A DNA stretch of 64,000 bases from an uncultured Chitinophagaceae bacterium (GTDB lineage Bacteria; Bacteroidota; Bacteroidia; Chitinophagales; Chitinophagaceae). Made by a program: the position numbers and the translations under genes. The DNA is taken from assembly GCA_937996595.1 (NCBI GenBank), contig CALKVC010000094.1, positions 44,299 through 108,298 of the forward strand, in the 5' to 3' direction. Shown here piece by piece: positions 45,926 through 54,600 of this stretch (positions are counted from its first letter, which is position 1; every line of letters starts with the position of its first letter). The notes beneath the pieces are model-generated. The model worked only from the letters and a program-made list of their open reading frames with translations, was not told where the DNA came from and made no database searches.

Positions 45926-46516
45926 TGATGCCCCTTTCAAAAAGAAAAATCGCATTGCTTTTTTCTCCCCGGGAAATTTGCCGAAACATCCCCATATCTT
46001 TCTGATGATATTCAATGGATCATTGCCGGCGAAAGGAACATACCGGTAAACTGGCTGTAATTGATTACTGCAACCCGGCGGCTTCCTGTTTTTCATCCGT
46101 TACCACCCGGTTTCAAACAAACCATATCATTGAGGATGAACAAGGCATTGCCATTGACGGTAACGCCGTATTCATAAACAATGCCCGCACCAAAACCCGC
46201 ATAAGCTCCTGTGATGTGTACCGTTTTAAAAATGACAGGCTTAGCCGTATAAACTCCTATTGTATTACCATCAGCCCTGATACAACCATTTCTTCCCCGG
46301 ATTGTTAGTATGGAATAAACCTGGCCATTGTTCCGCTGTATGATACAAACAGCGGTATAACCCGATATATGAAAGCGGTAAAAAAAGAAAACCTGCCGGC
46401 AAGGTCTGCCCGGTTTGTAACAGGCCTTTCTGCTGGCGGAAAAAATGGGAAAAAGCCTGGCATGAAGTAACCTATTGCAGCCAGCGCTGCAGGCAAAGCA
46501 AAAACAAATCTCTTGC
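45926..46516. other. Gene-poor region with a possible decayed NTF2-like gene
   Basis: A 591-bp stretch without an intact gene. Its middle carries the fragment described at 46015-46308; the rest has no recognisable feature. Confidence 0.4.
46015..46308 (+). pseudogene. Possible remnant of a SnoaL/NTF2-like protein
   Basis: A 97-codon frame whose end, TRISSCDVYRFKNDRLSRIN then SYCI, resembles the last strands of SnoaL/NTF2-like proteins. The first third looks unlike the family, and expected N-terminal helices are missing, which suggests decay or frameshift. Weak call. Confidence 0.3.
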
Positions 46517-47218
46517 ATGAAACATTTTATTGTAGCCGGTGCCGGCAAAGGTGTTGGACTGAACATTGCAGCCCTGTTGGCTGAACAACATCACGTGATC
46601 AGCCTGTCAAGAAACATGACCGCTGAACTGGAAAAATTAGGTACCCGCTTTTTCCCTATAGACCTGGCGCGTGAAAGCCTTGATTCACTGAATGATCTTC
46701 CTGATAAAATTGACGGACTGGTATACTGCCCCGGTTCTATAAACCTGAAACCGTTTAACCGCTTAAGCAGGCAGGATTTTATTGATGATTTTGAACAAAA
46801 CGTGCTGGGCGCCGTATCCCTTATCCAGAAAATATTACCCAACCTGAAGCGGGCCAACGGAGCTTCCATTGTATTGTTCAGTACGGTTGCTTCAACGCTT
46901 GGTATGCCTTTCCATGCATCCATTGCCACCAGCAAGGCAGCTGTGGAAGGGCTGGCAAAAAGCCTGGCGGCCGAACTGGCGGCTTCACATATCAGGGTGA
47001 ATGTGATAGCGCCTTCATTGCTGGATACACCCCTTTCCGCCTTCCTGCTTAATACTACAGAAAAAAAAGAAGCAGCAGCAAAGCGCCATCCGTTGCAACG
47101 GATTGGCACGGCAGGCGAAATTGCTCAACTGGCTGCCTTCCTGCTGAGTGAGCACAGCCCTTGGATCACCGGCCAGGTTATAGGTGCTGATGGCGGCATG
47201 GGAAGCGTAAAAACCTGA
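46517..47218 (+). CDS. SDR-family protein lacking the catalytic tyrosine
   Basis: Short-chain dehydrogenase fold, 233 residues: nucleotide-binding glycine motif [14 protein letters not shown], then [11 protein letters not shown] and the Ser strand IVLFSTVAS. The usual YxxxK reads IATSK in [18 protein letters not shown], so the Tyr is Ile while the Lys is kept. From memory a SDR subgroup with GMPFHASVAAAK shares this substitution, so it is likely a family trait. The protein may be non-catalytic or use another residue. Start ATG 46517 is chosen to fit the Rossmann start. Confidence 0.87.
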   Translation: MKHFIVAGAGKGVGLNIAALLAEQHHVISLSRNMTAELEKLGTRFFPIDLARESLDSLNDLPDKIDGLVYCPGSINLKPFNRLSRQDFIDDFEQNVLGAVSLIQKILPNLKRANGASIVLFSTVASTLGMPFHASIATSKAAVEGLAKSLAAELAASHIRVNVIAPSLLDTPLSAFLLNTTEKKEAAAKRHPLQRIGTAGEIAQLAAFLLSEHSPWITGQVIGADGGMGSVKT

Positions 47219-47305
47219 TGATTGAAAGTCGTTGCTCTATGTGTTTTTTCGTTCTAAACACTTCTATGATCATGAAATGTAAAACGGCGTGCCGGCAAAC
47301 TCATA

Positions 47306-48046
47306 TCATAACCCCAGCATCGTTTTAATTTTGGGGTAGCCCGATTTACTAACTGGAATTTTGGCGCCCGACCTGAGTATGGCAATATGGTTTTCCTTTT
47401 CATAGGGATCTATGCGGGTTATTTCCTGCAGGTTTAGCATATAGGACCGGTGGGTTCTTACAAAAAGGGACGGGTTAAGTACCTGTTCGTAATACGCCAT
47501 CGTACTTTTTTTCAGGAATGAACCTTCTGCGGTTACAACTTTTACATAGTCGTCTGCAGCCTCCAGGTAATGTACTTCCTGCAACGGGATGATTTTAATT
47601 TTAGTGCCGGTTTTCACTACAATCCTTTGTTGCTGCGCCGGGTGGCCCGGTACCTGTTTCAGCAGGCTGCCGGTTGCTGCATCACCGGGTTTTCCAATCA
47701 TCTCTTCCCATTTGCCGATCGCTTTATTGAAACGGTCCTGCGAAAACGGTTTTAGCAGGTAATCCACCGCGTTAGCTTCAAATGCCCGGATGGCATATTC
47801 ATCATATGCCGTGGTGAATATTATGTGCGGAGGTTTGTCTATCAGCTCCAGCATTTCAAAACCGGTTATCTTCGGCATTTGTACGTCCAGGAAAACCAGT
47901 TGCGGGTTATGCTGCTGTATCGCCTTGAATCCTTCAAAACCGTTACCGCATTCCTCCACCAACTCCAGTTTAGGATGTTGCAGGAGGCATTCTTTTACCA
48001 CAGCCCTGGCTAAAGGTTCATCATCTATTATCAACACTTTATACAT
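47306..48046 (-). CDS. LytTR response regulator
   Basis: CheY-like receiver (phosphoacceptor Asp in LVFLDVQMPKITGFEML; Lys in DYLLKPFSQDRF) followed by a LytTR DNA-binding domain (VRTHRSYMLNLQEI, then FLKKSTMAYYEQVL). 246 residues from ATG 48046; the preceding TTG is less likely. It starts three bases after the kinase stop codon, so both are co-transcribed and probably coupled. LytTR regulators bind direct repeats upstream of target promoters. Targets unknown. Confidence 0.93.
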   Translation of the reverse strand: MYKVLIIDDEPLARAVVKECLLQHPKLELVEECGNGFEGFKAIQQHNPQLVFLDVQMPKITGFEMLELIDKPPHIIFTTAYDEYAIRAFEANAVDYLLKPFSQDRFNKAIGKWEEMIGKPGDAATGSLLKQVPGHPAQQQRIVVKTGTKIKIIPLQEVHYLEAADDYVKVVTAEGSFLKKSTMAYYEQVLNPSLFVRTHRSYMLNLQEITRIDPYEKENHIAILRSGAKIPVSKSGYPKIKTMLGL

Positions 48047-48049
48047 CAA

Positions 48050-49099
48050 TTATACTTTTTCTTTTACCGCCTGTTGCGGAATCTTCACTGTAACCGTAAA
48101 GGTATTTTCTTTTGAAGCTGTTTTCAATAAATCGTTCCGGCCAAACAGCAGGTATAGCCTTCTTTGTACACTATTAAGCCCAAAGCCGGTTCCGTTTCCC
48201 GTAGTAGCGGTACTTGCATCAAAAGGGTTCTTTACCGTTACCAGCAATAACCCTTCTTCCAGCCAGGCATCTAAGGCAATTTCTGTAGCTCCCGTGGTAT
48301 CATACAACCCGAATTTGATGGCGTTTTCCACCAGGGGTTGCAGCAACATGGATGGAATGCCGGCTTCAGCAGTTTCCGGCTGCAGGTTAATGGTTGTGGA
48401 AAGCCTGTTGCCAAACCGCAGTTTCTCTATGTCAAGGTATAATTGCAGGGTATGTAGTTCATCCTGCAATTTTATCCATTGCTGGTCTTCTTTTTTTAAC
48501 GTTGCCCGTAAGAATTCACCCAGTTGCTGTAACATATTCCTCGCTGCTGTTGGTGAACTGCCGATAAGTGCATTGATGGAGTTCAGCGAATTAAAGAGGA
48601 AGTGTGGTTGCAATTGCTGCCTTAGCTTATACAATTCAGCTTCCCTGCTGATGCCAAGTATTTCGGCACGCTGCTTTTCCGTTTCCGCTTTTTCGATGCG
48701 GCTGTAATAAATATATGCAGCCAGGCAACTGAACCCGTTTATCAGCAACGCAATGGCTGTTCGCACCGGCCAGGCTTCCATGAAATACGCGTTAAAGTCA
48801 GATTTAAATACCATTGCCATGATCCACCTGGTAACAAAAAACCATAAAACAGTTAATAACAGCACCCAAACAAAGAGATTGATAAAACCATTTTTGCCCG
48901 GCAGGTAAAAACGGAGCATCGTGAATATGAGCATGGCAATGAACAGCAACAGGGTATTGCTGATGATACTGTCGGTTAAAGCAGCAAACCAGCTCATGCC
49001 CATATAATACAGCACCAGTTGCTGTACGCATATCCATACAAACCAACTGATGCAAAAAGGCACCATAAACCCCGAAGACCTGAATGCTGAATGAGCCAC
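48050..49099 (-). CDS. LytS/YehU-type sensor histidine kinase
   Basis: N-terminal membrane domain with about four helices (residues 10-130) and no separate periplasmic sensor. It is followed by the His_kinase domain: phosphoacceptor His in LRQQLQPHFLFNSLNSINAL (about residue 168) and an ATP-binding part with GNGTGFGLNSVQRRLYLLFG. The start is taken as GTG 49099, seven bases after the DUF4288 stop; ATG at 49066 is possible. Partner of the adjacent LytTR regulator; likely senses the membrane. Confidence 0.91.
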   Translation of the reverse strand: MAHSAFRSSGFMVPFCISWFVWICVQQLVLYYMGMSWFAALTDSIISNTLLLFIAMLIFTMLRFYLPGKNGFINLFVWVLLLTVLWFFVTRWIMAMVFKSDFNAYFMEAWPVRTAIALLINGFSCLAAYIYYSRIEKAETEKQRAEILGISREAELYKLRQQLQPHFLFNSLNSINALIGSSPTAARNMLQQLGEFLRATLKKEDQQWIKLQDELHTLQLYLDIEKLRFGNRLSTTINLQPETAEAGIPSMLLQPLVENAIKFGLYDTTGATEIALDAWLEEGLLLVTVKNPFDASTATTGNGTGFGLNSVQRRLYLLFGRNDLLKTASKENTFTVTVKIPQQAVKEKV

Positions 49100-49106
49100 A
49101 ATACAA

Positions 49107-49457
49107 TTATTTATTTATAAATACCAGGGGCTGCAGTTTAGCTGCTTCCTGCTTTTTTAATGCTAACATATATGCTTCCGCTTCATCCGTTTCTGCAAAC
49201 ACAGAACTGATTTCCGCGCCATCCGCCGCTGCTGAAAAAGCCATCACTTCGGTTACTGCTACCAGTTGCCACTTTACAGGGCTGATTACAGCATGTGCCT
49301 CCATAACGGCTATCCGTTTTATTTTATCCACCGCTTCTTCCGTATTGCGGGCAGTAACCAGTCGCACCTGTTCGTTAAACTGCGGTTTATGGTTACCGTT
49401 ACCACAAATTACGCGAAAGCACAGCTTAATTAAAAACCATTCCATTTTTAATGACAT
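49107..49457 (-). CDS. DUF4288-like protein in the LiaF/LytTR operon
   Basis: A 116-residue cytoplasmic protein. Start MEWFLIKLCFRVICGNGNH, then FNEQVRLVTARNTEEAVDKI and VKWQLVAVTEV fit DUF4288 as I remember it. No catalytic motif. It lies five bases after the LiaF-like gene and seven before the kinase, so it belongs to the same signalling unit. Family assignment moderate. Confidence 0.72.
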   Translation of the reverse strand: MSLKMEWFLIKLCFRVICGNGNHKPQFNEQVRLVTARNTEEAVDKIKRIAVMEAHAVISPVKWQLVAVTEVMAFSAAADGAEISSVFAETDEAEAYMLALKKQEAAKLQPLVFINK

Positions 49458-49462
49458 GTTAT

Positions 49463-50233
49463 TTAAGCCGATTTGATATCTATCCCGCCAAACATTACAA
49501 ATCCTTCCAGTACCAGCACTTTATCGGCACTTATGGCGGCCGGTTCCCTGCGTTTGTCTTCAATGGCGCCCAATATGGCTGCCGCCTCTGTGCGAATTTG
49601 CCAGTTTGCAGGCACGAACAGGGTTGTTCCTCCAAAAACATTTACGATCTCCAGTTTTATCTCACCGGTAAAGTCGGCATTCATCAGGTTTATTTCTGCC
49701 CCGCCAAAAACAGCCACCACTTCGCCGCCTTTGAAATTTTTGGAATAGATGTTTTTCTTCACCGATCCGAATACGGCTGCAGCATCTACCAGTTCGCCAT
49801 CTGCAGCAGTATTTTCTGCAGTTGCCGATGAAAACGAACCGGTATTGGAAAACGAATCACTGGTTTTTAAGAAATTCTCTGTCTCCATACCCCGCTTTCG
49901 CCCGCCCCGGTTAAGCAATACGGCTATTCCGATAGCACCCAGTATCACGGGCCAGAAGAAATCGCTGAACCTGAACTCGGGGTAAATTTTAGTTATGAGA
50001 AAGAAAACGCCCACCAGGGTTATCACCCACCAGTTGTGGTTGGTAAAGCGGTCGCGAATTCCATGTACCAATCCAACCACAATCAATATCATTGGCCAGG
50101 TAAACATATACCAGGGAAAAGGGAATCCCAGGTTGCGCATGAGAATGAGCACTGCCGCAGCCAGGATAACAACGCCTATCAGCACCCGCTCATTTACTTT
50201 CTTACGCCTTCTTTGAAATCTGTCTTGTATCAT
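49463..50233 (-). CDS. LiaF-like membrane protein (DUF5668 plus cell-wall-stress domain)
   Basis: First gene of the signalling operon. Four hydrophobic helices (about 20-35, 43-60, 68-83 and 90-107) form the LiaF-type transmembrane domain. The soluble part shows repeated short beta motifs, VDAAAVFGSVKKNIYSKNFK, then EVVAVFGGAEINLMNADFTG and EIVNVFGGTTLFVPANW. In Firmicutes LiaF inhibits the LiaRS envelope-stress system, so here it is a plausible sensor or inhibitor of the LytS/LytTR pair. 256 residues. Confidence 0.86.
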   Translation of the reverse strand: MIQDRFQRRRKKVNERVLIGVVILAAAVLILMRNLGFPFPWYMFTWPMILIVVGLVHGIRDRFTNHNWWVITLVGVFFLITKIYPEFRFSDFFWPVILGAIGIAVLLNRGGRKRGMETENFLKTSDSFSNTGSFSSATAENTAADGELVDAAAVFGSVKKNIYSKNFKGGEVVAVFGGAEINLMNADFTGEIKLEIVNVFGGTTLFVPANWQIRTEAAAILGAIEDKRREPAAISADKVLVLEGFVMFGGIDIKSA

Positions 50234-50250
50234 TGTGTTTATATTTTATA

Positions 50251-50281
50251 CAAATCTATAGAATGCCCCTGCGTGCATCAA
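50251..50281 (-). promoter_or_regulatory. Promoter of the LiaF-DUF4288-LytS-LytTR operon
   Basis: TTG (50279-50281), 20 bases, then TAGATTTG (50251-50258), an exact match to both Bacteroidota elements at standard spacing. The leader would be about 12 nt. Strongest promoter match in the window. Confidence 0.7.
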
Positions 50282-50395
50282 GTACAAAACGGCACCCAAC
50301 AGCCATTGGTAGGTAAACGGCATTAAATGGTCGGTTAAATTTCTTACAGGGATATCTTTTGTAGCCAATGCAAGGTCTTTTTGTACTTTTATCAT

Positions 50396-50986
50396 ATGAC
50401 GAATATCCTGAAGCGCATTTGCTGGTTACTGCTATGTTGCCTGCTGGTGCTACCTGCCCTGTCGCAACAAAAACCGGTATTCTTTGAAAGAAAAGAGGCC
50501 GCCGTTTCATCCGACAGCAGCCGGTTTAAATATGACTATACCACTACAACCCAAAAGCCTGGTAAAACACAAATCAGGTTGCTGCCTGCCGGCTTTATCA
50601 ATGATTTTGAACATGTACTTACGGCAGAACAAATCGCCCGGCTTGATTCAATAGCGGCAAATTTTGAAAAGGAAACGGGTGTAGAAATGGCCGTAGTTAC
50701 CATTGATTCTACCGTAATAAACAAAGCCGGTTTTGAATCCTTTATCATCCACCTGGCCAATGAATGGGGGGTTGGGAAAAAAGACATTCACAATGGTATA
50801 CTGATTGGGGTGAGTATCGGTTTAAGAAAGATCAGGATTGTAACCGGTTATGGTATTGTTCCCAAACTGCCGGATACGGAAGTAAAAAAATTGATAGATG
50901 ACATCATGATCCCCGAAATGAGGCAGCAAAACTATTTTACAGGAATTGAAAAAGTTATGCTGGCCATCATACTAAAACTCAGGTAA
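50396..50986 (+). CDS. Secreted TPM-domain protein (YgcG-like)
   Basis: A 196-residue protein with a signal peptide (LLLCCLLVLPALSQ). A TPM domain follows (about residues 70-190), with LTAEQIARLDSIAANFEKET and VTIDSTVINKAGFESFIIHL. The fold binds or modifies membrane-associated components in bacteria and plants; catalytic role uncertain. TTG at 50381 is rejected in favour of the ATG. It is read divergently from the LiaF-like operon, 162 bp away. Confidence 0.83.
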   Translation: MTNILKRICWLLLCCLLVLPALSQQKPVFFERKEAAVSSDSSRFKYDYTTTTQKPGKTQIRLLPAGFINDFEHVLTAEQIARLDSIAANFEKETGVEMAVVTIDSTVINKAGFESFIIHLANEWGVGKKDIHNGILIGVSIGLRKIRIVTGYGIVPKLPDTEVKKLIDDIMIPEMRQQNYFTGIEKVMLAIILKLR

Positions 50987-51398
50987 GCGGCCACTTATGG
51001 AACGCTGCATTTTCTGCATCATGTAAAGACGATAACCGCCCGTTTAATAAGTCCCGGAATTCCCGTTGGTTTCCATCGTAAAAAACCCTGGCAGAAAAGT
51101 ATACTTGTATGGGGATTTTCTAACGGTCCGGGCTGTTTGCATACAATATTTTGTTAAGATATGCCGTTATCCCTTATTGTAAAACAATCCGATATGATTA
51201 TGCATAAGCCAAGCTATACACACCCGGTTGTGCAGCTAGTGAAGAACTTTTTCAGTAAACTGATGCAAAACCCGGAAATCTACCCAATAAAATATTATAA
51301 GAAAAACCAGCGCCATCGTAGAAACTGGAAAACACCACTGGTAAAATAGACAGCCTGGCTGTGGATTTTACTGGTTTCTTATTTCAGCAGATTTTCTC
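50987..51398. other. Gene-free spacer before the orphan small gene
   Basis: Contains a 62-codon frame at 51161-51349, basic and without signals, not supported. No strong hairpin seen. Confidence 0.35.
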
Positions 51399-51429
51399 TT
51401 GACGCCCGATGCCCCAATGAGTAATTTTA
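51399..51429 (+). promoter_or_regulatory. Promoter of the 43-residue orphan gene
   Basis: TTG (51399-51401), 20 bases, then TAATTTTA (51422-51429), one mismatch from TAnnTTTG. The transcript would start near 51436, 13 nt before the ATG. Confidence 0.5.
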
Positions 51430-51448
51430 TTCCTCAAAATCCAATATT

Positions 51449-51580
51449 ATGAAAAAAAATGAACCCTCTGGTTTGAGTTTTTCTGCTGTTGTGAAAGCGG
51501 TGTCAAATGCTTTGAACAGCCTGTTCTTCTCTACGGATAACAGGGATTTTCAGAGATTAAAGAATTTTATCGCTTCTTAA
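51449..51580 (+). CDS. Orphan 43-residue small protein
   Basis: Starts MKKNEPSGLSFSAVVKAVSN and continues ALNSLFFSTDNRDFQRLKNF to a TAA. Its centre can form an amphipathic helix (FSAVVKAVSNALNSLFF). It is a complete transcription unit: a promoter match 20 bases before the ATG and a strong palindromic terminator 30 bases after the stop. No signal peptide and no family recognised. It is read convergently to the SNF2 helicase gene, whose stop overlaps the terminator's T-tract. Peptide secretion, membrane association or regulation are all open. Confidence 0.55.
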   Translation: MKKNEPSGLSFSAVVKAVSNALNSLFFSTDNRDFQRLKNFIAS

Positions 51581-51610
51581 AACAGCCGATGCTTACCTAA
51601 ACCACCTAGA

Positions 51611-51646
51611 TTCCCTTATACCATGGTATAAGGGAATTGCTTTTTT
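51611..51646 (+). terminator. Intrinsic terminator after the orphan small gene
   Basis: A perfect 26-base palindrome at 51611-51636 (TTCCCTTATACC and its complement) is followed by TTGCTTTTTT. Confidence 0.75.
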
Positions 51647-54600
51647 AACTGAACAGGTATTCCACATCCGCTTTTGAAAGCGCTTTTACAAATCCGGCAT
51701 CGTCGGCAATCAGTTCTTTGGCGAGCGCCTTTTTCTTTTCCTGCAATTGCAGTATCTTATCTTCAATCGTATCGATGCATATCATCCTGTATGCGAAAAT
51801 ATTCTTCGTTTGTCCTATACGGTGAGTGCGGTCGATGGCCTGTTGTTCAACCGCCGGATTCCACCAGGGGTCAACAATATATACATAGTCAGCCGCGGTA
51901 AGGTTTAAACCCACACCACCCGCTTTTAATGAAATAAGGAACACCCGGCAATCATCGTTGTTCTGGAAGTTCTGGATGGCCCGTTCCCTTTCGGCCGGTG
52001 TGGTACTTCCGTCAAAATACTCGAATGGTATATGCTGTTCGGTGAGCTTTTCCTTTATCAATGCCAGCATGCCCAGGAACTGTGAAAAGATGAGCGCTTT
52101 ATGTTCGCCGATATTCTCTTCAATTTCCCTGGCCAGCTCATCCAGTTTGATGGAATGGTTGGGAAATTTATCTTCTTCATTCAGGATGGCCGGGCTGTCG
52201 CAGATCTGGCGGAGTTTCATCAATCCCTGCAGGATGGTCAATTGCGATTTGTCAATACCCTGCTGGTCGATAGCGCCCAGGATCTTCTCCCGGTAACTGT
52301 TCCGGTATGCTTCATATATCTTGCGCTGTGCCGACTCCATTTCGCAGAACAGGATGGTTTCGGTTTTATCGGGCAGGTCTTTTGCCACCTGTTCCTTTGT
52401 GCGACGCAGTATGAAAGGATACAGCAATTTACGCAGGTGTTCTTTCTGCTCCATTTCACCGAATTTATCGATGGGTGTGGCAAATTCATTCCTGAAAAAT
52501 TCCACGCTTCCCAACAGGCCCGGGTTAAGGAAATTCATCTGTGCAAAAATGTCGAAGGTATTATTCTGCAAAGGCGTTCCGCTCATGCACAGCCTGTTTT
52601 TAGCGGTAAGCAGGGAAGCCGCCCGGGTAACTTTGGATGACGGGTTCTTAATGGCCTGGCTTTCATCCAGTATCACATAATCGAAAAATATTTTCAGCAG
52701 CAGTTGTATATCGCTGCGCAAAGTGCCATAGGTGGTGATGATGATGTTGTGCCCCTGCAACTCTTCCGCACTCCTGCTGCGGGCATTGCCATGATGGATA
52801 TGGTAGCTGAGGCCCGGGGTGAATTTTTTCACTTCGTTCTGCCAGTTATATATCAGGGTGGTGGGGCATATCACGATGGCTTTTAAACCGCCGTTGATGG
52901 ATTTAAAATAATCGAGCATGGTAAGGGCCTGTACCGTTTTTCCCAAACCCATATCATCGGCCAGTATGCCTCCCCAGCCCACGTCATTGAGGTAACTCAG
53001 CCACTGGTAACCCGAAACCTGGTATGGACGCAAAATGGGCTGAAGGCTTTCCGGTGCAGGTATTTCAGGAATGTTCTTGAATTCCCGCAGCCGCTCAAAT
53101 TTCTCATCCAGGGCAAAACTGAGTTCAGATTCATCGCGGTTCTCATACAGTTCATCTATCACACTCATGTGGTACCTGCTCAGGCGGAGTTTATCGCTTT
53201 TTCCATCGCCCACCTTGAACAGCAGCGCATAGCGTTTCAGCCATTCGTCGGGCAGGATTCCGAGCGTACCGTCGCCCAGCTGTACAAACGACTGCTTGCC
53301 GGCCAGCGCCCGTTTTATATCGGCAATGCCTACACGCTGTTCCCCGAACTCGATCTCTACTTTCGCATCAAACCAGTCCAGCCCGCTGCTTACATGTATA
53401 TGCGTGCTTGGCCTGGCCGTATTGAACCGGAAATTTTTCAGCGCCTCAAAACCATATACCGGTATCTTCATTTCCTTCATGGCATCCACAAACAGGAAGA
53501 ACCAGTTGTTGCGTAACACTTCGGCGCCTTTCAGCACGAGGCTGTTATTGTCGTCGTTCCTGGTAAACATGGAGTGCAGGTTTTCCAGTTTGTTCATGAA
53601 CTTTTCTTCTGCCTCCGCATTCCGGTGTATGATGAGTATCTTATCGCCGTCAGGAATGGTGATGCTGTCTTTGAATGGCGCCTTTGTATCATACCCGTTA
53701 TAGGTGAATACGGGCTGGAACACGAGGTAATCTCCTTTTTCCAGCAACTGGAGTTTAACATCCGGCGTTACGTTCTTTATCTCTTTCACCAGTTTCTTGT
53801 CAAATGCTACCTGGTATTCTTTTGTAAGCGGGAGCAGCACTTTCTGCATCTTATCTGCCCAGTTAGATTTTGTGAGCTGTATATTGCCCTGCCTGCTGAA
53901 TTTTTCGGCCTGCAATACATCTTCCGGTTTCTGCCACAGGTACAGCACATTGTCGTAGAGGTAAACCAGGCTGCTGTTGCATTCATTGTTGCCGAATGGA
54001 ACCGTTTCATCCCCCAGCTTTACCATGCATACAATCTCATAGTGGTCGTTAACAGCCTGCACGTTAAAAACCGGAGAAATGAGCCGGCTGCTGAATTCTA
54101 TTTCAACCAGGTTGGCCGTTTTAAAGGGTTTATGCTCCGGAAGCAGGAACACAAAGTTGTTACGCTCCTGTTCCTCAAATAATTTTTTCAGCTTGGGGTG
54201 CAGGTATTCGGTTATGAGTGCTTTGGTTTCTTCGGGCAGGTCGTCGCCTTCGTGGTGTATGATATTCTCCCAGATGCCGCTGAACGGCGAGTTGCGGTTA
54301 AGGTATTTGTTTATTTCTGTTTCCTGCAGTTTCCGTACCTGCTGAAACAGCATCTTGTCTTCTTCACTAAAGCTTTCCGTATTCACGAATTTGGTGAGGT
54401 CAAGCGCTTCCACTTTTCCGGTGTACTTGCGGTTGTCTTCGTCTGCTTCTCCCTGGATGGCATCAATACTGAAACCCGGGTATGTTTTGGCATTAAAATT
54501 AAACACGATGCCCAGCTTCCTGTCTGCTGCTGTTTCAACAACCTGTGGCGTACCACGCTCGGGCACAACAAAATTAACCGGTTGCTTTACCGCTGAAGGA

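Noticed and set aside
51161..51349. 62-codon basic frame before the orphan small gene
   Set aside because: No promoter box, no hydrophobic or domain pattern; likely chance.
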